From: Pseudomonadota bacterium
Lineage (GTDB): Bacteria; Pseudomonadota; Alphaproteobacteria; Acetobacterales; Acetobacteraceae
Length of the DNA stretch: 5,236 nucleotides
Assembly (NCBI GenBank): GCA_021785335.1
Contig: JAJYFW010000172.1
Coordinates: forward strand, 1 to 5,236
Reading direction: 5' to 3'
How positions within the stretch are numbered: position 1 is the stretch's first letter; each line of letters begins with the position of its first letter. Below the pieces are notes generated by a model that saw only the letters and a program-made list of their open reading frames with translations, had not been told where the DNA came from and did no database searches. The position numbers were made by a program, and so were the translations under genes. Positions 1-5,236 of this stretch are shown one piece after another.

Positions 1-536
1 CGCTCGAGCCAGGAGCGGACGAGGTCGCCGGTATCGGGGTCGAGGCTCGCGGTCGGTTCGTCGAGCAGCAGCACTTCGGGGCGGTTTATCAGTGACTAGG
101 CAAGCGCCACGCGGGTCTTCTGCCCGGCCGAGAGCTGCCCCGCGGGCCCGTCGAGCAGTTCGCCGAGGTCGAGCTCGTCCGCGAGTTCCGCGATGCGGCG
201 CGCGGGGTGGGGCACGTCGTAGAGATGGGCGTAGACCGTCAGGTTCTCGCGCACCGAGAGCCGGTGCGGCAGCGCAAGGTAGGGCGAGGAGAAGTTCATC
301 CGCGCCAGGGCCGCGAACCGGTCGCGCGCCATGTCGTGGCCGAGTGCCGTGATGCGCCCCTCGGTGGGGATCAGCAGGCCGAGCACCATGGCGATGGTGG
401 TGGTCTTGCCGGCGCCGTTGCCGCCGAGCAGGCCGACGGTGCTGCCGGGCGCGACCTCGAAGGAGATCGCGTCCACCGCCGGCGCGTTACCCCCGGGGTA
501 GCGCTTGGTCAGGTTCTCGACGGCGAGTGCCAGCAT
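1..536 (-). pseudogene. ABC transporter ATP-binding subunit, interrupted by an in-frame TAG and cut by the window edge
   Basis: This is the cytoplasmic ATPase subunit of an ABC transporter; the NatA/drug- or polysaccharide-export type fits best, and the substrate is unknown. From the ATG at 536 the product shows a Walker A motif (GGNGAGKT, residues 38-45) and the ABC signature LSAGQ (135-139). It then meets TAG at 96-98, after residue 146. Past that codon the same frame stays open to the window edge and encodes Walker B with the catalytic Glu (VLLLDEP) followed by a D-loop-like SLDPDTGD. The protein is therefore cut exactly between signature and Walker B, and the 146-residue product could not hydrolyse ATP. 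No Gln lies between Walker A and residue 134, so a normal Q-loop glutamine is missing; SS at 83-84 sits about there. The start is fixed by an in-frame TAA 15 bases upstream; no clear ribosome site is visible. It lies 62 bp downstream of the metallopeptidase gene on the same strand. Alternatives are a sequencing error or amber readthrough. Confidence 0.8.
96..98 (-). other. In-frame amber codon inside the ABC ATPase gene
   Basis: The minus strand reads GCG CTT GCC TAG TCA CTG ATA AAC CGC. ABC ATPases normally have Lys or Arg at the TAG position (the 'ALAKAL' or 'ALARAL' stretch after the signature motif). A single A-to-T change from AAG would explain it. The frame on both sides is intact and clearly the same gene. 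Confidence 0.85.
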
Positions 537-577
537 GGCGTGTGGTTAGGCGCCGCAGGCCGTCCGGGCAAGCGGTG

Positions 578-592
578 GGCGCCGCCGGCGCC
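578..592 (-). other. GC-only hairpin between the metallopeptidase and ABC genes
   Basis: GGCGCC, a 3-base loop and GGCGCC form a 6-bp stem about 7 bases after the metallopeptidase stop codon. No T-run follows on the minus strand, so it is not a typical intrinsic terminator. It may be chance in GC-rich DNA, or it may tune expression between the two genes. Confidence 0.25.
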
Positions 593-598
593 GCGGGG

Positions 599-1735
599 TC
601 AGGTCGGCGAGACGTGGGCCACGGACTTCGCGGGGGCCACGGGTTTCGCGGGCGCCGCGGAACGGGCGGTGCGCAGCGTGGCGGCGAGCGCGTCGCGCAG
701 CCACCCTTTCGGCATGCCGCGCAGGAACTCGGCCTGCAATTCGGCGAGATACTGCGGCGTCATGCCCACCAGGTCCGGACGGAAGAATTCCGGGTCCTGC
801 GTGAACATCAGGTAGGCCTGCATCTCGTTGTACATCAGCTCCTCGTAGGCCATGTCGTAGCCCTCGGAGCCGAGGAAGCGCCGCACCGAGCTGCGTTCCC
901 TGCCGTTCAGCGTGCGGTCCCAGAAGCGCAGCACGTGGCCGGCATAGTCGGCGTCGCTGAAGAACACGCCGTGCGACAGCTCGTGATGCAGGATCGCGTA
1001 GCGCGCGGAGAGCGTGATGTCCGGATGCGAGCCGACCGCGGGGATGGAGATGAGGCCGCGGCGGATGCCGGGCGCGAACCACCCCTCCTGTTGCAGCAGC
1101 TGGCGCAGCCGCTGCTCCTCGGAGTCGAGCGCGATCTTTCCGGCGTCGGCGAGCGCGAAGAAGCGGCGCAGCGAGTCCGCGCTGTAGTCATGGCCGTAAT
1201 AGTAGGTCGCGATGGAGTCGCCGTCCTTGCGGATGGCGGCGAGCAGCTCCGCCTCGGTCAGCACGCGGTCGCGCGGGGTGCCGGCCTTCTCGATCAGGGC
1301 GGCGACGCGGTCGAGCATCAGGCCCTGCTGCAGCATGGTCGCGAAGTCGAGCACCAGCACGCGCGCGTCGTGCGCGAAGCGGAAGACGGTGACGCCGGGC
1401 GCCGTGGCGTTGTGGAGAATCTGGTTCTCGGTCGCGGTGCGGATGACGAAATGGCGGGGCCCGGCCGGCCGCGGCGCCGGTGCGGTGGCCACGCGGGGCC
1501 CAGACCGGCGGGTGAGGTAATAGCCGGCGCCGAGCAGGCAGCCCGCGCAGACCACGCCGCCGGCGGCAAGCCAGGCGCGGCGACCGACGCGCGACGCCGG
1601 CTTGGACGAGAGCGACGCTGCGTGCGGGCCCGTTCGCGGGTCGCCTGCGCGCGCCGGGCGCAGCCGCACCGTGTCATCCGCGTCCGGATGCACGTGCCGT
1701 CCCGCGTTTGCCGCGCCGGGTCCGGATGGCTTCAT
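599..1735 (-). CDS. Membrane-anchored putative zinc metallopeptidase (HELSH), unassigned family
   Basis: This 378-residue protein belongs to no named family that I recognise. Residues 1-50 are polar and rich in Pro, Ala and Arg. A single hydrophobic segment follows (about 54-74, AWLAAGGVVCAGCLLGAGYYL minus its last residue), just after an Arg pair, and then a Pro/Ala linker (80-94). A folded domain spans about 95-345. It carries HELSH at 251-255, a classic HExxH zinc site with a catalytic Glu. Acidic EEL...E residues at 298-304 lie 43-49 residues later and could supply a gluzincin-type third ligand. The tail (355-378) is Ala/Pro/Lys-rich. The topology suggests a cytoplasmic N-terminus and a periplasmic protease domain; GRRAWL is only weakly Tat-like. 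The ATG at 1735 is the first in frame after a TGA; no good ribosome site is visible and the disordered N-terminus makes the start uncertain. It ends 62 bp before the ABC gene, so co-transcription is plausible. Substrate unknown. The overlapping plus-strand frame is Arg-rich and shows no domain. Confidence 0.85.
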   Translation of the reverse strand: MKPSGPGAANAGRHVHPDADDTVRLRPARAGDPRTGPHAASLSSKPASRVGRRAWLAAGGVVCAGCLLGAGYYLTRRSGPRVATAPAPRPAGPRHFVIRTATENQILHNATAPGVTVFRFAHDARVLVLDFATMLQQGLMLDRVAALIEKAGTPRDRVLTEAELLAAIRKDGDSIATYYYGHDYSADSLRRFFALADAGKIALDSEEQRLRQLLQQEGWFAPGIRRGLISIPAVGSHPDITLSARYAILHHELSHGVFFSDADYAGHVLRFWDRTLNGRERSSVRRFLGSEGYDMAYEELMYNEMQAYLMFTQDPEFFRPDLVGMTPQYLAELQAEFLRGMPKGWLRDALAATLRTARSAAPAKPVAPAKSVAHVSPT

Positions 1736-1971
1736 GCCGCGAAGGATTTCATGTCACGCACTGGGATCGTTTGCTGGCTGGGATCGCTCGCCGATCGCTC
1801 GTTCGTTCGGCATGGGGTTGGGTCGGACGTCTTGCCCCCGACCGGGCCGGCACGCCGGCACGGCCGAAGGCCGGGATCGTAGTCGGTGCCGGGGCGTGCG
1901 CGCAATTGAAACCCGCCTTGCCCGCGCGCCGTCGGCGGGAGGGCCGGGCAGCGCGCGCGAAGAGCCACGCC
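1736..1971. other. Intergenic region between the acyltransferase and metallopeptidase genes
   Basis: This 236-bp gap has no convincing gene. It holds a 5-bp hairpin (CGGCC-GAA-GGCCG, 1861-1873) with no T-run, and a cluster of short GATCG-containing direct repeats nearer the metallopeptidase start. A 78-codon minus-strand frame (1732-1968) crosses it and overlaps the metallopeptidase start as ATGA, but its composition looks non-coding. A promoter for the metallopeptidase would be expected here; I see no strong -35/-10 pair. Confidence 0.5.
1761..1801. repeat. Cluster of short direct repeats (CTGGGATCG and GATCGCTCG)
   Basis: CTGGGATCG occurs at 1761-1769 and 1778-1786, and GATCGCTCG at 1782-1790 and 1793-1801. 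The shared GATCG core therefore appears three times, 17 and 11 bases apart. The cluster lies 26-66 bases upstream of the metallopeptidase ATG, where an operator could sit. No regulator is encoded in the window, so the role is only a suggestion. Confidence 0.35.
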
Positions 1972-3069
1972 TTACACCGGCTGCCCGACGGTGGCCGCGA
2001 CCGGCAATGTCCGGCCGAGCCGTCGCCTGAGCAGGTTGCCGAGCGGCTTTTCGATACGGGAGCGAAAGGCAAGCGCCACGGCGATGCTCGCCGCGACGAC
2101 GGCCGCGACGATCATCGGTTGCGGAAGGTGATGCAGGCCGGTTCGCTTCAACGCGGCGGCATAGGCCAGCGTGAGGAACGGATGCGTCAGGTACAAGCCA
2201 TAGGACGCATCGCCCAGGCGCACGCCGAACCGCGACAGCGCTGCGCCCGTCCCGACGCGCAGTGATGCCAGCAGAAGCAGGGCCCCCGGAATCCCCCAGA
2301 AGAACACGCGCGGCCAGTCGATGAGGCCGTTGGTGTTCGGATGCGCGGAAAAGAGCGGCGCGGCGTAGAGCAGGGCCAGCGCGGGGATGGCGAGCCACGA
2401 GCCCAACGAGAAGCCATTGCGCCGGTAGAGCACCGCGAGCCACATGCCAGCGCAGAACTCCATTTGAATCGGATTGGCCAGAAACGCGCTCGCCGGCATT
2501 CCCAGGCCATAGCGGATGAGAAAGAGCACGGCGGCGATGATCCCGGTGGCGATGGCCGCCGTCCTCGTGCTGTCGCGCGAAACGAGGGCGAGCGCGAAGA
2601 CGAGGTAGAAATAGGCCTCGTAGACGAGCGTCCACGACACGTAGAGCAGCGGCGAATGGGTCGGCAGCAGAACGAGCGAGGCGAACACGCCATAGGCATG
2701 CAGCGGATGCGCGTGAAGATACCCGAGCATCGAGATCGCCACCATGCCGAGGCAGCAGACCCAGTAAGCGGGGTAGATCCGCGCGGCCCTTCGCAACAGG
2801 AACGGTCCGGGTCCCGGCGGCGCTCCGTCGGCGCCGAAGGACGTGTGGATCATGATGAAGCCGCTGATCAGGAAGAAGATGTCGACACCCGCCGCCCCGC
2901 CCGTCGTCAGCCAGCCGGGGCTGAACGGATGCGCGGAGCCGTTGGACTCCTCGAGCGTATGGTGGAACACCACCATCGTGGCGGCGAGTGCCCGCAGGCA
3001 CTGGATTCCGTAAATCTCGCGCCGTGGACCCGAGCCCTCGCGCAGCCCGCGATCGTGCGAAGTCGGCAT
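1972..3069 (-). CDS. Acyltransferase-3 family membrane protein (OafA/ExoZ-like O-acyltransferase)
   Basis: This is an integral inner-membrane protein of the acyltransferase-3 family (COG1835 type), which moves acetyl or other acyl groups onto surface sugars such as O-antigen or exopolysaccharide. The 365-residue product matches the usual size for the membrane domain alone; no SGNH domain is attached. Family landmarks appear in order: the first helix with R26 and the H36-H37 pair (the Arg-x10-His motif), GVDIFFLISGF (61-71), RRAARIYPAYW (93-103), SWTLVYEAYFYLVF (145-158), GDASYGLYLTHPF (286-298) and the closing EKPL (340-343). About ten hydrophobic helices lie between and around them. I chose the ATG at 3069 because a strong GGGAGGGGG ribosome site stands directly before it. 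An upstream in-frame ATG at 3126 would add 19 Gly-rich residues with no ribosome site. The acceptor cannot be told from sequence. The heptose kinase gene in the window makes an LPS or capsule target reasonable, but the two genes are divergent. Confidence 0.93.
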   Translation of the reverse strand: MPTSHDRGLREGSGPRREIYGIQCLRALAATMVVFHHTLEESNGSAHPFSPGWLTTGGAAGVDIFFLISGFIMIHTSFGADGAPPGPGPFLLRRAARIYPAYWVCCLGMVAISMLGYLHAHPLHAYGVFASLVLLPTHSPLLYVSWTLVYEAYFYLVFALALVSRDSTRTAAIATGIIAAVLFLIRYGLGMPASAFLANPIQMEFCAGMWLAVLYRRNGFSLGSWLAIPALALLYAAPLFSAHPNTNGLIDWPRVFFWGIPGALLLLASLRVGTGAALSRFGVRLGDASYGLYLTHPFLTLAYAAALKRTGLHHLPQPMIVAAVVAASIAVALAFRSRIEKPLGNLLRRRLGRTLPVAATVGQPV

Positions 3070-3070
3070 G

Positions 3071-3079
3071 CCCCCTCCC
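3071..3079 (-). promoter_or_regulatory. Strong Shine-Dalgarno that sets the acyltransferase start
   Basis: The minus strand reads GGGAGGGGG, one base before the ATG at 3069. Its GGAGG core lies 4 bases from the start codon, slightly closer than ideal. It is the only strong ribosome site I see in the window and it favours 3069 over the upstream ATG at 3126. Confidence 0.7.
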
Positions 3080-3111
3080 GCGCCCCGGCCGGCGACGGGC
3101 TGCAAAAGTTT

Positions 3112-3206
3112 CGCTCCCGTTCCCATGTCCGCACCGCGCCGTTCCCGGGGAGCCTAGACCGTGCCGCGCGACCGGGTCGATAGGTCCGCGCGGCGGAACG
3201 GGAGCG
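3112..3206. repeat. Perfect 12-bp inverted repeat with a 71-base spacer
   Basis: CGCTCCCGTTCC at 3112-3123 is the exact reverse complement of GGAACGGGAGCG at 3195-3206. A shorter related copy, CCGTTCCCGG, lies between the arms near 3129-3138. The left arm lies 43-54 bases upstream of the preferred acyltransferase start, so it would be in the leader or promoter of that gene. It could be a pair of regulator sites or a long-range stem. Confidence 0.5.
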
Positions 3207-3426
3207 TTTTGTTACGCACCTGGGGGGCGCAGGCGCTCGGCGGCGGCGGCGCGCAGCCGGCGCGGCGCCTCGGCGGCGTGGACGAGGGCCGTGCTCGCGC
3301 GGCGCGGGTGTGCCGGGTTTTCCGACACGTGACTCTCCGGGGTGGGCAACTTCATCTCCGCTCGCAGGGCAGGCGAGGGTGGGGCGCGGCACCGACAAAT
3401 CTTGACCACGCCGGAGCCCGGTTTGG

Positions 3427-3456
3427 TTCCACGGTCCGGCGGCGCCGGATTATGCT
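3427..3456 (+). promoter_or_regulatory. Possible promoter for the phosphatase, implying a leaderless transcript
   Basis: TATGCT (3451-3456) resembles a -10 box, and TTCCAC (3427-3432) lies 18 bases upstream as a poor -35. Transcription would begin about 7 bases later, at or next to the ATG at 3465. That would fit the lack of any visible ribosome site. The -35 match is weak. Confidence 0.25.
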
Positions 3457-3464
3457 GGCGCGAA

Positions 3465-4229
3465 ATGGTATCGGACAGATTAGCGACGGCGCGGCTCGCC
3501 ACCTGCGCCGCGCCAGGGTTTCTGCCGGCGGGCGAACGCATCTACGCGGTCGGGGACATCCATGGCTGCGTGGCGGCAATGGACGCGCTGACGCAGGTGA
3601 TCGCGGCCGACCTCGACGCGCGGCCGGTGGCGCGCGCGACGGTGCTGCATATTGGCGACCTGATCGACCGCGGGCCGGATTCCGCCGGCGTGGTGGCGCG
3701 CGCGATGGCGCCGTTCCCCGTGTCGGGTGTGCGGGTGGTGGTGCTCACGGGCAACCACGAGGCGATGATGGAGCGCGCGCTCGCGGGCGAGAAGCGCGCC
3801 GCCGCCGGCTGGCTCGCCTTCGGCGGCTGGGACACGCTGGCGAGCTGGGGCGCGAAGCCGGACGCCGGGCGGTGCGACTGGGCGGGCCTGGTGCCTTCGG
3901 CGGCGCGCGCCTTCCTCGCCTCGCGCCCGGTGCTGCACCGCGCCGGCAGCTATGTCTTCGTGCATGCCGGGGTGCGCCCGGGCGTGGCCCTGATCCGCCA
4001 GACGCGCGAGGACCTCACCACCATCCGCGAGCCGTTCCTCTCCGCCGCGGAGGGACTGCCCGGCTGGGGCCGGCCCTGGGTCGTGGTGCACGGACACACG
4101 CCGGAGGCAACGGTGACCGTGACGCCGCGGCGCATCGGCATCGACACCGGCGCCGTGCTTGGCGGCATGCTGACGGCGGCGGTGCTGGAGGCCGACCGGA
4201 TCGGCTTCATCCAGGTCCCGGGCGCATGA
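3465..4229 (+). CDS. PPP-family metallophosphoesterase (Ser/Thr protein phosphatase-like)
   Basis: This soluble two-metal phosphoesterase is of the calcineurin-like PPP type, a group that includes bacterial protein Ser/Thr phosphatases and ApaH-like nucleotidases. All signature motifs are present and properly ordered in the 254-residue product: GDIHG (30-34), GDLIDRGPDS (64-73), GNHE (96-99), HAG (167-169) and HGHT (209-212). D31, H33, D65, N97, H167 and H211 are the expected metal ligands, with H98 the likely catalytic acid, so it should be active. The length is typical of the bacterial family. I chose the ATG at 3465 because the motifs then begin at the usual distance from the N-terminus; a GTG at 3342 would add 41 low-complexity residues. 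No ribosome site is obvious. The kinase gene follows 59 bp later on the same strand. Substrate is open: phosphoprotein, dinucleotide or sugar phosphate are all possible. Confidence 0.93.
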   Translation: MVSDRLATARLATCAAPGFLPAGERIYAVGDIHGCVAAMDALTQVIAADLDARPVARATVLHIGDLIDRGPDSAGVVARAMAPFPVSGVRVVVLTGNHEAMMERALAGEKRAAAGWLAFGGWDTLASWGAKPDAGRCDWAGLVPSAARAFLASRPVLHRAGSYVFVHAGVRPGVALIRQTREDLTTIREPFLSAAEGLPGWGRPWVVVHGHTPEATVTVTPRRIGIDTGAVLGGMLTAAVLEADRIGFIQVPGA

Positions 4230-4279
4230 CCGGCGGACTTGCGGGGCGCAGGCTTGCCCTTCCGGCGGCGCGCGGCTAG
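4226..4279 (+). other. 17-codon ORF bridging the phosphatase and kinase genes
   Basis: An ATG at 4226 overlaps the phosphatase stop as ATGA and opens a 17-codon frame (MTGGLAGRRLALPAARG) ending in TAG at 4277-4279. It is in the same frame as the kinase gene, whose ATG is 9 bases beyond the TAG. It could be a coupling peptide that carries ribosomes from one gene to the next, or the remnant of a longer kinase N-terminus. Chance is also quite possible given the shortness. Confidence 0.25.
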
Positions 4280-4288
4280 GCGGGCGGC

Positions 4289-5236
4289 ATGACCGACAGC
4301 GATGCCATCGCCGCTCTTTCGCGCCTGGCGCAGCAGGGCGTGCTGGTGGTTGGCGACGCGATGCTGGACCGCACGGTGTTCGGCGCCGTCGCGCGCGTGA
4401 GCCCGGAGGCGCCGGTGCCGGTGCTCTCGATCGAGCGCGAGCTCGCGGTGCCCGGCGGGGCGGGCAACCTGGTGCGCAACCTCTGTGCCCTGGGTGCCGC
4501 GGTGGCGCTGGTTGCCGTGGTGGGCGACGACGCGGCCGGGGCGGAGCTCACGGGGCTGATCGGGGGGCAGCCGGGCGTCGAGCCGTGGCTGGTGGTTCAG
4601 GGCGGGCGGCTTACCACGGTGAAGACCCGGTTCGTGGGCGCCGCGCATCACGGCGAGGCGCAGATCCTGCTGCGCGCGGACACCGACGATCCGCGCCCGG
4701 TGAACCCTCGCATCGTCGACCGGGTCCTGCGCATCGCGCGCGACGCGATGGCGGCGACGTCCGTCGTCGTGCTCTCGGATTATCGCAAGGGCGTGCTCGA
4801 TGGCGAGGTGGCACCGGCGCTGGTCGCCGCCGCGCGCGCGGCCGGGCGGGCTGTGGTGGCGAACGTCCACGGGGGCGAGGTCGCGCGCTATGCGGGCGTC
4901 GACGTTCTGGTGCCCTCGGTGCCGGTGCTGGCGGCGGAGATCGGGATGGATCTGGCGGCGCCGGGCGCGCTGGCGGCGGCCTGTGCCGCGCTGCGCGAGC
5001 GGTTCGGCGTCGGCGCGGTCGCAACACTGCTGCCGGGCGAGGGGCTCATGCTCGCCGAGGCCGCCGGCACCACCCTGCTGCGCGTGGCGGAGGGCGAGCG
5101 GCTCGACATCGCGGGCGTGGAGGACAGCGTGACGGCCGCGCTCGCGGGCGGGCTCGCGGCCAGGCTGCCGGTGGCGGACGCGGCGCGGCTGGCGGCACTC
5201 GCGGCGGGCGTGGTGCTGGCGCGCGCGGGCACGGCG
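4289..5236 (+). CDS. hldE: PfkB/HldE-type heptose-7-phosphate kinase domain with eroded catalytic motifs, 3' end cut off
   Basis: HldE/RfaE1 kinases phosphorylate D-glycero-D-manno-heptose 7-phosphate at C1 while making ADP-heptose for the LPS core. The visible 316 residues cover the whole ribokinase-fold domain; the usual C-terminal nucleotidyltransferase would lie beyond the edge. The N-terminal half is canonical: VLVVGDAMLDR (18-28), SPEAPVP (38-44), PGGAGN (55-60), VVGDD (77-81) and KTR (112-114). The C-terminal half departs from the family. DYRKG (164-168) replaces DYGKG or DYAKG. ANVHG (191-195) replaces VDPKG. VPS (208-210) replaces TPN. AGVEDS (275-280) replaces the GAGDT anion-hole and base motif, keeping the Asp (D279) but not the flanking small residues. 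The frame is open throughout, so this is not simple decay. The start has an in-frame TAG 12 bases upstream and a weak AGGCGGG ribosome site. It may be an inactive paralogue, a kinase with altered substrate, or an hldE copy under relaxed selection. Family confident, activity doubtful. Confidence 0.85.
   Translation, partial: MTDSDAIAALSRLAQQGVLVVGDAMLDRTVFGAVARVSPEAPVPVLSIERELAVPGGAGNLVRNLCALGAAVALVAVVGDDAAGAELTGLIGGQPGVEPWLVVQGGRLTTVKTRFVGAAHHGEAQILLRADTDDPRPVNPRIVDRVLRIARDAMAATSVVVLSDYRKGVLDGEVAPALVAAARAAGRAVVANVHGGEVARYAGVDVLVPSVPVLAAEIGMDLAAPGALAAACAALRERFGVGAVATLLPGEGLMLAEAAGTTLLRVAEGERLDIAGVEDSVTAALAGGLAARLPVADAARLAALAAGVVLARAGTA

Larger units (their letters stand above)
3070..3464. other. 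Divergent intergenic region between the acyltransferase and phosphatase genes
   Basis: About 395 bp with no convincing gene; several long frames cross it but all are Arg/Ala/Pro-rich shadows. It must hold the promoters for the two divergent genes. Visible elements are a perfect 12-bp inverted repeat (3112-3123 and 3195-3206), a 9-bp palindrome GACCGGGTC (3170-3178), a -35-like TTGACC at 3402-3407 without a well-spaced -10, and a -10-like TATGCT just before the phosphatase ATG. No RNA gene is recognisable. Confidence 0.55.

Noticed and set aside
1861..1873. CGGCC-GAA-GGCCG hairpin as a terminator for the acyltransferase gene
   Set aside because: Only 5 bp of stem and no T-run; it is about 100 bases past the stop codon. 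Such stems are common in DNA this GC-rich.
527..1882. 451-codon plus-strand frame antisense to the metallopeptidase
   Set aside because: Its product is Arg/Ala/Gly-rich with no domain or membrane pattern, while the opposite strand encodes a protein with HELSH and a clean membrane helix. It is a high-GC shadow.
1732..1968. 78-codon minus-strand frame overlapping the metallopeptidase start by ATGA
   Set aside because: The overlap looks like translational coupling, but the sequence is Pro/Arg-rich with no recognisable fold and no ribosome site. Chance is more likely.
1754..3001. 415-codon minus-strand frame overlapping the acyltransferase in another phase
   Set aside because: Arg/Ala-rich with no motifs; the acyltransferase frame carries all family landmarks over the same DNA.
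3342..3464. N-terminal extension of the phosphatase from a GTG at 3342
   Set aside because: The 41 extra residues are low-complexity, and the phosphoesterase motifs start at the normal distance from the ATG at 3465.
3212..3541. 109-codon minus-strand frame in the divergent intergenic region
   Set aside because: It runs into the start of the phosphatase gene on the other strand, has no motif and has shadow-like composition.
3950..4870. 306-codon minus-strand frame across the phosphatase and kinase genes
   Set aside because: His/Arg/Ala-rich antisense shadow of two genes with clear motifs.

Overview
This is a GC-rich bacterial window with dense reading frames and strongly G/C-biased third codon positions. 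The proteins read like those of an alphaproteobacterium, most likely Rhodospirillales/Acetobacteraceae. The best pointer is the N-terminal half of the heptose kinase, whose GGQPGVEPW and VVQGGR stretches I recall from that group. The taxonomy is an inference from memory and was not searched.

Layout: three minus-strand genes occupy the left 3.1 kb and two plus-strand genes the right 1.8 kb, with a divergent intergenic region of about 395 bp between them. From left to right they are: (1) an ABC transporter ATP-binding subunit whose frame carries an in-frame TAG just after the signature motif and runs off the left edge; (2) a membrane-anchored putative zinc metallopeptidase (HELSH) that I cannot assign to a named family; (3) a multi-pass acyltransferase-3 (OafA/ExoZ-type) membrane protein; (4) a PPP-type metallophosphoesterase with every metal-binding motif intact; (5) the start of a PfkB/HldE-type heptose-phosphate kinase, cut by the right edge.

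How the parts may work together: the acyltransferase and the heptose kinase both suggest cell-envelope polysaccharide or LPS work. The metallopeptidase and the ABC subunit may be co-transcribed (same strand, 62-bp gap). The phosphatase and the kinase form a likely two-gene run (59-bp gap), bridged by a 17-codon ORF in the kinase frame. Nothing in the sequence proves that the left and right groups share a pathway.

The two observations most worth checking are the amber codon in the ABC gene, and the erosion of the C-terminal catalytic and nucleotide-binding motifs of the heptose kinase, while its N-terminal half stays canonical. I see no RNA genes, CRISPR array, insertion sequence or clear intrinsic terminator. 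I did not find a convincing new multi-gene system here.
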